Below are positions 1 to 5,984 of a stretch of DNA of 9,304 nt, piece by piece. This DNA is from Flavobacterium sp. GTDB taxonomy: Bacteria > Bacteroidota > Bacteroidia > Flavobacteriales > Flavobacteriaceae. Position 1 is the first letter of the stretch. Every line of letters starts with the position of its first letter. The position numbers and the translations under genes were made by a program. Below the pieces are notes generated by a model. The model had not been told where the DNA came from and did no database searches. It saw only the letters and a program-made list of their open reading frames with translations. The DNA lies in assembly GCA_024709705.1 (NCBI GenBank), contig JANJWE010000121.1:1-9304 (forward strand). Reading direction: 5' to 3'.

Positions 1-1
1 T

Positions 2-1525
2 AGAGGTGCAGAAAATACGGCTTACATTGCCATGAAGTTTTTACGCTTGTCTAAAGACAGTTATTTAGAATACCAAGCTACCAATTTAATTGGACTTTGT
101 TTAAACGAACTCAAAGATTATGAAACGGCTATTCAGTTTCACAACAAAGCATTGGCTATTGTAGAACGAAACGATATTCCGGAATATTACCAAAGAAAAG
201 CGAGTTCGCTTAACAACTTAGGATTGGTGTATAAAAACATTGATAATTACCCATTAGCTATTAAAAACTTTTCTTTAGCCCTAAAAGAGCCTTATTTAAA
301 AGCAGATGATCCTTTTCTGTATGCCATGGCAGTAGATAATCTTGCACATTCAAAACTGAAGTATAAAGATTTCAATGAGCTTCCCGAACTTTTCTATGAA
401 TCTTTAAAAATTAGAGATAGTTTGAAAGCTACAACCGGGATTATTATCAATAAAATTCATCTTTCCGAGTATTATGAAGCTATCGGCACGAAAGATAGTT
501 CTTTAAAATTTGCTCAAGATGCCCATCGACTGGCTTTGGAGTCAAGAAGTTTAGGGCATCAGCTGTTGACTTTGAAGCAATTAGGAAATGTTGAAACCGA
601 AAAAAGTAATTTGTATACCAAGCAATATATTGATTTAAGCGATAGTTTATTGCAAGAAGAACGTAAAGTAAGCGAAAAGTTTGCCCGAATAGAGTTTGAA
701 ACCGATGAATTCAAAAGACAAAAAGAGCAATTGGCCATTCAGAATAGAAATATCATTTTATTTGCTTTATTAGCTGTTTTTATTGTTGTTCTCCTTTATA
801 TAATTAGAGATCAAAGAAATAGAAATGCTCAGTTTAGGTTGCGTGAAGCCCAACAAAGAGCTAATGAAGAGATTTACAACCTAATGCTAAGTCAGCAAAA
901 AAGACTAGACGAAGTAATTCAAAAAGAAAAACAACGTATTGGTCAAGAGTTACACGATGGGGTTTTAGGTAGATTATTTGGTGCCCGATTAAATTTGGAT
1001 AGTTTAAATCGGAAAAACGATGACAAGGCTATAGAAGGTAGAGATCATTACATATCCGAATTAAAAAATATAGAACAAGATATCCGAGAAATATCGCATG
1101 AATTGAACCGTGAAAAATTTGCATTGGTTAATAATTTTGTAGCCATTATTACCAATTTGTTAGAAGAACAACGCAATATCAAAGAAGAGTTGAATTTAAT
1201 TTATAAAATTGACCCTTCTATAAAATGGGACAGAATTGCCAATGATGTAAAAATTAATCTCTACAGAATTGTTCAAGAGTCTTTGCAAAACATCAATAAA
1301 TATGCGGCAGCCAAAAATGTATCAATCAATCTTTTAAAAGACGCAGATAACCTCCATCTTTCAATTATAGACGACGGAGTTGGGTTTGATGTATCTAAAA
1401 AAAGTAAAGGAATTGGTCTCAAAAATATTGAATCCAGAGTTCAAGCGTGTAAAGGAATTTTTGAAATAAAATCAAAAAAAGGTGCCGGTACCCGAATTAT
1501 AGTTGACATTCCAATCACAAAATAA
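2..1525 (+). CDS. TPR-containing sensor histidine kinase (HisKA_3/NarX-DesK type), 5' partial
   Basis: Membrane sensor kinase of a two-component system, which autophosphorylates a histidine and passes the phosphate to a response regulator. The reading frame is open to the left edge (codons for RGAENTAYIA precede the first ATG at 32), so that Met is probably internal and the true start, likely with a signal peptide, lies outside. Numbering from that Met: tetratricopeptide-like helix pairs at about 10-46, 54-88, 94-130 and 134-172; a charged, coiled-coil-like stretch at 205-240; one membrane span at 241-258; a second linker helix at 262-305; the dimerisation/phosphoacceptor motif EKQRIGQELHDG with His308; and a C-terminal HATPase with N-box QESLQN (416-421), G1 DDGVGFD (447-453), G2 GIGLKNIESR (460-469) and GAGTRI (484-489). 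The N-terminal TPR region is presumably periplasmic and senses a ligand or partner. The next gene, on the same strand 97 bases on, is its likely partner regulator. All catalytic motifs look intact; the signal sensed is unknown. Confidence 0.93.
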   Translation, partial: RGAENTAYIAMKFLRLSKDSYLEYQATNLIGLCLNELKDYETAIQFHNKALAIVERNDIPEYYQRKASSLNNLGLVYKNIDNYPLAIKNFSLALKEPYLKADDPFLYAMAVDNLAHSKLKYKDFNELPELFYESLKIRDSLKATTGIIINKIHLSEYYEAIGTKDSSLKFAQDAHRLALESRSLGHQLLTLKQLGNVETEKSNLYTKQYIDLSDSLLQEERKVSEKFARIEFETDEFKRQKEQLAIQNRNIILFALLAVFIVVLLYIIRDQRNRNAQFRLREAQQRANEEIYNLMLSQQKRLDEVIQKEKQRIGQELHDGVLGRLFGARLNLDSLNRKNDDKAIEGRDHYISELKNIEQDIREISHELNREKFALVNNFVAIITNLLEEQRNIKEELNLIYKIDPSIKWDRIANDVKINLYRIVQESLQNINKYAAAKNVSINLLKDADNLHLSIIDDGVGFDVSKKSKGIGLKNIESRVQACKGIFEIKSKKGAGTRIIVDIPITK

Positions 1526-1586
1526 GATTGCAACCAATAAAATTTTATTAAATAGAAATTTTAATCTGAAAAATCTATTTTCTTGT

Positions 1587-1594
1587 TATATTTG
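1587..1594 (+). promoter_or_regulatory. Candidate promoter for the response regulator
   Basis: TATATTTG matches the Bacteroidota -7 consensus TAnnTTTG exactly. TCTG at 1565-1568, 18 bases upstream, is a one-mismatch -33 box. The start codon is 28 bases downstream. This suggests the regulator can be transcribed separately from the kinase. No Shine-Dalgarno sequence is visible before the ATG. Confidence 0.45.
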
Positions 1595-1622
1595 AATGTT
1601 AATCCACTTTTTAGCTTGAATC

Positions 1623-2288
1623 ATGACAAAAAACTACCAAATTATTATTGTTGACGACCACCCTTTTATTATTGAGGCCTACAAAAACGCACTTAAAAGT
1701 TACAGTGCCAATAATTTTGAATACAGTACGACTCAAGCTAATAATTGCAAATCAGCCTATGAAACGATAACATCAGCAGTACAACCTTTTGATATTGCGT
1801 TTTTAGATATTAGCATGCCGCCCTACGAAGAAAAAAACATAATGTCAGGTGAAGATTTGGCCAAATTGCTTCGTAAAAACATGCCCGATTGTAAAATTAT
1901 TTTACTTACAATGCATACAGAGCTTATCAAGATTAATAACATTATTAAAGAAATTAACCCTAATGGATTAATTATAAAAAATGATTTAACTTTTGACGAA
2001 CTTCTGTTAGCTTTCGATAAAATCCTGAATAATGATAACTACTATAGTCAAACCGTTGTCAAATTTGTAAGCCAATCGCAGTATGAAAATTTACAAGTTG
2101 ACGAATTTGACAAACAGATTTTATATCACCTTTCCAAAGGAATCAAAACAAAAGACCTTCCAAGTTATGTGCCTTTATCTTTGAGTGCAATCGAAAAAAG
2201 GAAATTAAATTTAAAGGAAATCTTGAACGTTAAAGGCAGCAGTGACGTAGAATTGATAACTGAAGCAAAAAACAAAGGATTGCTATAG
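1623..2288 (+). CDS. Response regulator, NarL/FixJ (LuxR-HTH) family
   Basis: DNA-binding response regulator, 221 aa, a usual length for the family. The receiver domain spans about residues 5-135: acidic pair Asp11-Asp12 (IIIVDDHP), phosphoacceptor Asp62 in AFLDISMPP, switch Thr96 in ILLTMH, and conserved Lys119 in LIIKND. The C-terminal LuxR-type helix-turn-helix covers about 157-204: VDEFDKQILYHLSKGIKTKD is the equivalent of LTxRExEVLxLLAxGxSNKE, followed by LSLSAIEKRKLNLKEIL as the recognition region. That last segment departs from the common TVKxHxxxIxxKL pattern but keeps its spacing. It follows the histidine kinase on the same strand and is very likely its partner. The 451-base region just downstream carries repeated palindromes of the kind NarL-family proteins bind, so local regulation is plausible but inferred. 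Confidence 0.92.
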   Translation: MTKNYQIIIVDDHPFIIEAYKNALKSYSANNFEYSTTQANNCKSAYETITSAVQPFDIAFLDISMPPYEEKNIMSGEDLAKLLRKNMPDCKIILLTMHTELIKINNIIKEINPNGLIIKNDLTFDELLLAFDKILNNDNYYSQTVVKFVSQSQYENLQVDEFDKQILYHLSKGIKTKDLPSYVPLSLSAIEKRKLNLKEILNVKGSSDVELITEAKNKGLL

Positions 2289-2305
2289 CGAAAATTGGTA
2301 TAAAA

Positions 2306-2333
2306 CCGTAATTAAAAATACGGCAAACCGTAA
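2306..2333 (+). promoter_or_regulatory. Operator array 1 (two sites, 22-bp spacing)
   Basis: The half-site CCGTAA at 2306-2311 is followed 22 bp later by a full near-palindrome, TACGG-CAAA-CCGTAA, at 2319-2333. The full site is the reverse complement of the core of the perfect palindrome at 2495-2510. Its last base lies 22 bases before the TATATTTG box at 2356, a position where an activator would replace a -33 contact. NarL-family regulators bind palindromes of this general size; binding by the neighbouring regulator is inferred. Confidence 0.6.
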
Positions 2334-2355
2334 CTAATTATTTGAAAATCAAAAA

Positions 2356-2363
2356 TATATTTG
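2356..2363 (+). promoter_or_regulatory. Candidate activator-dependent promoter of small RNA 1
   Basis: TATATTTG matches TAnnTTTG. There is no TTG/TTTG at the usual 17-23 base distance upstream; the nearest TTTG (2341-2344) is only 11 bases away. Operator array 1 occupies the upstream region instead. A start near 2370 is expected. Confidence 0.5.
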
Positions 2364-2369
2364 TATCGA

Positions 2370-2493
2370 GTTAGTTTATCAGCTTTATTTAAGCTAAAGA
2401 GGTACAGGAATACGTTTCAATTTTTAAATTCAATTTTAAATCTTGAAAAAAAGGGTAAATTTAAAAGCAACAATTTTAATTGTTGCTTTTTTT
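2370..2493 (+). ncRNA. Candidate small RNA 1 (about 124 nt)
   Basis: The transcript is inferred from a -7 promoter box about 7 bases upstream and a strong intrinsic terminator at its end. No ATG or GTG start occurs inside it. A 5-bp hairpin (AGCTT 2381-2385 with AAGCT 2391-2395) lies near the 5' end, then an AU-rich, mostly unstructured middle with two similar CAATTTTTAAATT/CAATTTTAAAT segments, then the terminator hairpin. The family is not recognised. Alternatives are a long 3' tail of the regulator mRNA, or the leader of a 29-codon TTG-started reading frame (see findings). The 5' end is approximate. Confidence 0.45.
2463..2493 (+). terminator. Rho-independent terminator of small RNA 1
   Basis: Perfect inverted repeat AAAAGCAACAATT (2463-2475) / AATTGTTGCTTTT (2478-2490), with the U run continuing to 2493. 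It is a textbook intrinsic terminator on the + strand and would also stop read-through from the response regulator gene. Confidence 0.85.
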
Positions 2494-2494
2494 A

Positions 2495-2554
2495 TTACGG
2501 TTTGCCGTAACCAAAAAAACGGGAAACCGTAAACAGATATGCGTTTAACCGTAT
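2495..2554 (+). promoter_or_regulatory. Operator array 2 (three sites, 22-bp spacing)
   Basis: Three sites end at 2510, 2532 and 2554, exactly 22 bp apart, about two helical turns. They are the perfect palindrome TTACGG-TTTG-CCGTAA (2495-2510), ACGG-GAAA-CCGTAA (2519-2532), and a degenerate copy ending in AACCGTAT (2547-2554). The last ends 22 bases before the -7-like box at 2577, the same distance as in array 1. Both arrays probably bind the same NarL-family regulator. Confidence 0.65.
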
Positions 2555-2576
2555 ATAACTTTTAGGGTACTGAACC

Positions 2577-2584
2577 TATCTTTA
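2577..2584 (+). promoter_or_regulatory. Candidate activator-dependent promoter of small RNA 2
   Basis: TATCTTTA is one base off TAnnTTTG, here in the common flavobacterial form TATCTTTG. No -33 box is visible. Operator array 2 ends 22 bases upstream, as in the first promoter. A start near 2591 is expected. Confidence 0.42.
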
Positions 2585-2590
2585 CATCAT

Positions 2591-2736
2591 CAATAAAGTT
2601 CTTTTTGAATATAGAAAATTGACCCTAAGACCGTGTGATGTAGCTTGAAAATACCACCCTTTTGCCCCACAAAAGATTAACCTACAAAAGCTACTTTAAA
2701 AAATTAAAAAGCGATAGCCCCAACTATCGCTTTTAT
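2591..2736 (+). ncRNA. Candidate small RNA 2 (about 145 nt, structured)
   Basis: The stretch lies between a -7-like promoter box and a strong terminator, with no convincing reading frame. It shows nested structure: an outer stem GTAGCTT (2640-2646) / AAGCTAC (2688-2694) and an inner perfect hairpin CTTTTG (2659-2664) / CAAAAG (2670-2675) with loop CCCCA. The terminator hairpin loop is also C-rich (CCCCAA), and ACCACCC precedes the inner hairpin. Repeated C-rich loops are typical of RNAs that pair with G-rich targets, but no target is identified. The family is not recognised, and the 5' end is approximate. Confidence 0.48.
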
Positions 2737-2739
2737 TTT
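2707..2739 (+). terminator. Bidirectional terminator between small RNA 2 and thiL
   Basis: Stem AAAAGCGATAG (2707-2717) / CTATCGCTTTT (2724-2734), loop CCCCAA, followed on + by a T-rich run to 2741. On the minus strand the same hairpin is followed by TTTTTAATTT and lies just after the thiL stop codon, so it can end both converging transcripts. Confidence 0.82.
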
Positions 2740-3786
2740 TTAATCCGCTAAGGCATTCCAGCCTCTGGCTTTAAGTTCTATTTTTTGATTGGCTCTTGTG
2801 ATTAAATGTTTCCCTTCACTTTCTTTAGCCATGTGTCCAATTACGGTTAAGTTGGGATTCCCTTTGATTTTATCGTAGTCTTCCAAAGCAATGGTAAACA
2901 ATAATTCGTAATCTTCGCCACCGTTTATCGCTACCGTTGTGCTGTCAATATTGAATTCTTCACAAACCGAAATCAACTGTGGATCTAATGGCAGTTTTTC
3001 TTCGTATATTGTACAACCTACGTTAGATTGCTTGCATAAATGCATGATTTCTGAGGAAAGTCCGTCAGAAATATCAATCATCGAAGTGGGTTTTACTTCC
3101 AGTTTTTCGAGTATTTCTTTGATGTCTTTTCGAGCTTCGGGCTTTAATTGACGTTCGATTAAATAGGTATAATTATCCAAATCCGGTTGGTTGTTGGGAT
3201 TCACTTGGAATACTTGTTTTTCACGTTCCAATACTTGCAAACCCATATACGCCGCACCAATATCTCCGGTAACTACCAACAAATCGTTTGCTGCAGCTCC
3301 GCTTCGATACACAATATCTTCTACATTCGCTTCGCCCAATGCGGTAATGGAAATAATTAATCCTTTTTGAGACGAAGTGGTGTCGCCACCAACTACATCC
3401 ACTTTATAAAATTGAGATGCAAGGGTAATTCCGGCAAATAATTCTTCCAACGCTTCGAGTGGAAATCGATTGGAAACCGCAATGGAAACCGTGATTTGAG
3501 TAGGCGTTGCATTCATGGCACAAATGTCGGATACATTCGCCACCACAGCTTTGTAGCCCAAATGTTTTAAAGGCATATACGCCAAATCAAAATGCACTCC
3601 TTCGATTAATAAATCGGTAGAAACAACGGTTTTTTTATCCTTGAAATCCAAAACAGCAGCATCGTCGCCAATGCCTTTTAAGGTAGAAGGTTGGTTGATT
3701 TCAAAATGCTTCGTTAAATGGTCAATTAAACCAAATTCGCCCAATTGAGCAATGGAGGTGCGTTGAGGTGCTTTTTCTTCTAACAT
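2740..3786 (-). CDS. thiL: Thiamine-monophosphate kinase
   Basis: Phosphorylates thiamine monophosphate with ATP to give thiamine diphosphate, the last step of cofactor synthesis; cytoplasmic. The protein has 348 aa, slightly above the roughly 325 aa of E. coli ThiL. Family motifs are in order: GIGDDAAV (38-45), STDLLIEGVHF (56-66), NVSDICAM (84-91), VVGGDTTSS (131-139), TGDIG (173-177), DISDGLSSEI (238-247), GGEDYELLF (289-297) and a C-terminal GWNAL (342-346). These correspond to the ATP- and Mg-binding aspartates of the PurM/ThiL fold. The ATG start sits about 17 bases after a TACCTTTG promoter box. It lies downstream of lepA on the same strand, but a terminator separates the two, so it is probably its own transcription unit. 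No other thiamine genes are in view. Confidence 0.95.
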   Translation of the reverse strand: MLEEKAPQRTSIAQLGEFGLIDHLTKHFEINQPSTLKGIGDDAAVLDFKDKKTVVSTDLLIEGVHFDLAYMPLKHLGYKAVVANVSDICAMNATPTQITVSIAVSNRFPLEALEELFAGITLASQFYKVDVVGGDTTSSQKGLIISITALGEANVEDIVYRSGAAANDLLVVTGDIGAAYMGLQVLEREKQVFQVNPNNQPDLDNYTYLIERQLKPEARKDIKEILEKLEVKPTSMIDISDGLSSEIMHLCKQSNVGCTIYEEKLPLDPQLISVCEEFNIDSTTVAINGGEDYELLFTIALEDYDKIKGNPNLTVIGHMAKESEGKHLITRANQKIELKARGWNALAD

Positions 3787-3803
3787 AGTGTTTTATTGAG
3801 GGG

Positions 3804-3811
3804 CAAAGGTA
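3804..3811 (-). promoter_or_regulatory. Candidate thiL promoter (-7 TACCTTTG)
   Basis: On the minus strand TACCTTTG matches TAnnTTTG. TTG at 3828-3830 is a possible -33 contact with a slightly short 16-base spacer. The predicted leader before thiL is only about 10 bases. No TPP riboswitch sequence is visible in this short interval. Confidence 0.6.
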
Positions 3812-3860
3812 GGAAGAATTTGGGAATCAACATAGCCTACGGTTTCAACTGTGGCTCAAC

Positions 3861-3890
3861 AAAAAACCCAACAACACTCGTCATTGGGTT
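3861..3890 (-). terminator. Rho-independent terminator after lepA
   Basis: On the minus strand AACCCAA (3890-3884) pairs with TTGGGTT (3871-3865) across a 12-base loop and is followed by a T run. It lies 28 bases beyond the lepA stop codon and separates lepA from the thiL promoter. Confidence 0.72.
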
Positions 3891-3918
3891 CTCGATATTA
3901 TTGTCCTCAGCACCTTCT

Positions 3919-5715
3919 CTAATCATTCAACTTCAACACCGCCATAAACGCCTCTTGCGGAATCTCTACATTCCCCACTTGACGCATTCTCTTTTTCCCT
4001 TTTTTCTGTTTTTCCAACAGTTTTCGTTTACGGGAAATATCTCCTCCGTAACACTTCGCCGTTACGTCTTTACGCAAGGCTTTTATCGTTTCACGAGCAA
4101 TGATTTTGGCACCAATAGCGGCTTGAATCGGAATATCAAACTGTTGTCTCGGAATCAATTCACGCAGTTTTTCACACATTTTCTTACCAATATTATACGC
4201 ATTGTCTTCGTGAATCAAAGCTGATAAAGCATCTACTTGATTGGCGTTTAACAATACATCTAATTTTACCAATTTCGAAGCACGCATCCCGATTGGGTGG
4301 TAATCAAACGAAGCATATCCTTTGGAAACTGTTTTCAAACGATCATAAAAATCAAATACAATTTCTGCCAACGGCATATCAAAATTCAACTCCACTCGTT
4401 CTGTGGTTAAATAAGTTTGATTGGTAATGATTCCTCTTTTTTCGATACACAAACTCATCACATTCCCCACAAAATCCGATTTCGTGATGATAGTAGCTTT
4501 GATAAACGGTTCTTCTACACGATCTAATTTAGACGGTTCCGGCAAGTCGGATGGATTGTTTACCACAATTGCCGTATCCGGTTCTTTTTTGGTGTAAGCC
4601 AAATACGAAACGTTAGGAACCGTGGTAATTACCGTCATATCGAATTCTCGCTCCAAACGTTCCTGAATAATCTCCAAATGCAACATGCCCAGGAATCCAC
4701 AACGGAAACCAAAACCAAGAGCAGCCGAGCTTTCAGGAGCAAAAACCAACGAAGCATCGTTTAATTGCAATTTCTCCATCGAAGCTCTCAAGTCTTCAAA
4801 ATCTTCGGTATCTACCGGATAAATTCCGGCAAAAACCATCGGTTTTACGTTTTCAAAACCAGTAATCATATTGGTCGTTGGGTTTTTGGCATCGGTAATC
4901 GTGTCACCCACTTTTACCTCTTTGGCTTCCTTAATTCCGGAAATCAAATAGCCTACATCACCCGTAGAAATCACGTCTTTTGGAACCTGATTCAACTTCA
5001 ACGTACCCACTTCATCGGCAAAATATTCTTTGCCGGTGGCCATAAATTTAATTTTTTGACCTTTACGAATCTCGCCGTTTTTCACTCGGAAAATAACTTC
5101 AATACCACGAAACGGATTGTAATGCGAGTCAAAAATCAACGCCTGCAACGGTTCTTCTTTTTCCCCTTTTGGTGGCGGAATTTTATCAATAATCGCAGCC
5201 AAAATATTCTCCACACCAAAACCGGTTTTACCCGAAGCGTGAATAATATCTTCTAAATCACAGCCTAATAAATCTATAATATCATCGCTCACTTCTTCTG
5301 GATTGGCACTTGGCAAATCCACTTTGTTCAACACCGGAATAATTTCCAAGTCGTTTTCCAAAGCCAAATATAAATTGGAAATCGTTTGAGCCTGAATACT
5401 TTGAGCCGCATCCACAATCAACAAAGCCCCTTCACAAGCGGCAATCGAACGGGAAACTTCATACGAAAAATCCACGTGACCGGGCGTGTCAATCAAATTC
5501 AATATATATTTCTCGCCTTTGTATGTATATTCCATCTGAATCGCGTGACTCTTAATCGTAATCCCACGTTCACGTTCCAAATCCATGTTATCCAGCAACT
5601 GTGCCTTTTCCTCACGAGCCGTAACAGTCTGAGTAGCACTCAGCAATCGGTCGGCTAGCGTACTTTTTCCGTGGTCAATGTGAGCAATAATGCAAAAATT
5701 TCGTATGTTCTTCAT
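3919..5715 (-). CDS. lepA: Elongation factor 4 (LepA), ribosome-associated GTPase
   Basis: Translational GTPase that acts on the ribosome, with proposed roles in back-translocation and 30S biogenesis. The protein has 598 aa, essentially the E. coli length (599). GTPase motifs: G1 AHIDHGKST (11-19), G2 RGIT (50-53), G3 DTPGH (76-80), G4 NKVD (130-133) and G5 SGK (161-163). Domain II and the EF-G-like domains follow ([22 protein letters not shown] is recognisable), then the LepA-specific basic C-terminal tail with [19 protein letters not shown] near 558-576. The start [19 protein letters not shown] is the canonical one. The gene is divergent from dusB. Its leader contains a structured element, and the nearest good promoter box is about 143 bases upstream of the ATG. 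The sequence appears intact. Confidence 0.98.
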   Translation of the reverse strand: MKNIRNFCIIAHIDHGKSTLADRLLSATQTVTAREEKAQLLDNMDLERERGITIKSHAIQMEYTYKGEKYILNLIDTPGHVDFSYEVSRSIAACEGALLIVDAAQSIQAQTISNLYLALENDLEIIPVLNKVDLPSANPEEVSDDIIDLLGCDLEDIIHASGKTGFGVENILAAIIDKIPPPKGEKEEPLQALIFDSHYNPFRGIEVIFRVKNGEIRKGQKIKFMATGKEYFADEVGTLKLNQVPKDVISTGDVGYLISGIKEAKEVKVGDTITDAKNPTTNMITGFENVKPMVFAGIYPVDTEDFEDLRASMEKLQLNDASLVFAPESSAALGFGFRCGFLGMLHLEIIQERLEREFDMTVITTVPNVSYLAYTKKEPDTAIVVNNPSDLPEPSKLDRVEEPFIKATIITKSDFVGNVMSLCIEKRGIITNQTYLTTERVELNFDMPLAEIVFDFYDRLKTVSKGYASFDYHPIGMRASKLVKLDVLLNANQVDALSALIHEDNAYNIGKKMCEKLRELIPRQQFDIPIQAAIGAKIIARETIKALRKDVTAKCYGGDISRKRKLLEKQKKGKKRMRQVGNVEIPQEAFMAVLKLND

Positions 5716-5748
5716 CTTCGTTTAATTCAATTTTTTTTGGCGTTTTTT

Positions 5749-5825
5749 GGGCGTTCCCCAAGGGTCGGGCTGTCCGCTATATCTTTTGTTCCGTAAACCC
5801 CACAAAAGGATGCCGCTCCCATCCC
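5749..5825 (-). ncRNA. Structured leader element of lepA, possible Flavo-1-like repeat
   Basis: Read on the minus strand, this has GGAT-gggagcggc-ATCC (5824-5808), then a perfect 7-bp hairpin CTTTTGT / ACAAAAG (5808-5802 with 5789-5783) with a 12-base loop, then GATATAGCGGACAGCCCGACC and GGGGAACGCCC. The AGCGG motif occurs on both sides of the hairpin. I recall very similar sequence recurring between genes in Flavobacterium genomes; it may be the Flavo-1 RNA motif, but that is from memory and unverified. Its GC content is above its surroundings. A 75-codon reading frame across it is probably spurious. No terminator follows before lepA, so it probably sits in the lepA 5' leader. Confidence 0.4.
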
Positions 5826-5858
5826 TAACGCAAACCCTGCTCCTAAGAGAATTGTGTG

Positions 5859-5866
5859 CAAATATA
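5859..5866 (-). promoter_or_regulatory. Candidate lepA promoter (-7 TATATTTG)
   Basis: On the minus strand TATATTTG matches the Bacteroidota -7 consensus. TTTA at 5888-5885, 18 bases further upstream, is a one-mismatch -33 box. No other TAnnTTTG lies nearer lepA on this strand, so the lepA mRNA would have a leader of about 135 bases containing the structured element. Confidence 0.5.
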
Positions 5867-5912
5867 AAGCAAAGTTTTGGATTTTAAAGGGGTTAAACTT
5901 GAGAGGTATTGA

Positions 5913-5927
5913 AAACCTGTCAGGTTT
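5913..5927. repeat. Short perfect palindrome AAACCTG-T-CAGGTTT
   Basis: A 7-bp inverted repeat with a one-base centre, in the lepA-dusB divergent region, 14 bases before the dusB -33 box. I recall AACCTGNCAGGTT-type palindromes as frequent intergenic repeats in Bacteroidota genomes. It could instead be an operator; it has no U run, so it does not look like a terminator. Confidence 0.45.
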
Positions 5928-5940
5928 AGATTTATCCCAT

Positions 5941-5971
5941 TTTGCAAACCCCACCCGATTCCCTATCTTTG
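5941..5971 (+). promoter_or_regulatory. dusB promoter (TTTG-N19-TATCTTTG)
   Basis: TTTG at 5941-5944, a 19-base spacer, then TATCTTTG at 5964-5971: a full match to the Bacteroidota housekeeping sigma factor consensus. Transcription should start near 5978, leaving only about 7 bases of leader before the dusB ATG. Confidence 0.8.
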
Positions 5972-5984
5972 CAAAAAAAATACA

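Noticed and set aside
1537..1562. TAAAATTT...AAATTTTA inverted repeat between kinase and regulator genes as a terminator
   Set aside because: The stem is made only of A-T pairs with no U run after it, so it would be too weak; expected by chance in AT-rich DNA.
2281..2739. CRISPR array, tRNA or rRNA in the long gap
   Set aside because: The repeats are short operator-like palindromes, not repeat-spacer units, and no tRNA cloverleaf or rRNA sequence is visible here or elsewhere in the window.
2939..3151. 70-codon + strand reading frame inside thiL
   Set aside because: Lies entirely antisense to a well-supported thiL, with no promoter, start context or recognisable domain.
3833..3850. Single CTACGGTTTC sequence near thiL as a further operator site
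   Set aside because: Only one half of the palindrome is present, with no 22-bp partner and no matching spacing to the thiL promoter.
3796..4224. 142-codon + strand reading frame across the lepA 3' end and terminator
   Set aside because: Overlaps the lepA C-terminus antisense and includes the lepA terminator; the composition is not protein-like.
4765..5256. 163-codon + strand reading frame inside lepA (and a 90-codon one at 5386-5658)
   Set aside because: Antisense shadows of the conserved lepA sequence, rich in Asn/Phe/His, as complement frames of AT-rich genes usually are.
5727..5954. 75-codon minus-strand frame upstream of lepA
   Set aside because: It spans the lepA promoter box and the structured leader element; the apparent peptide is explained by the repeated nucleotide element, not by a protein family.
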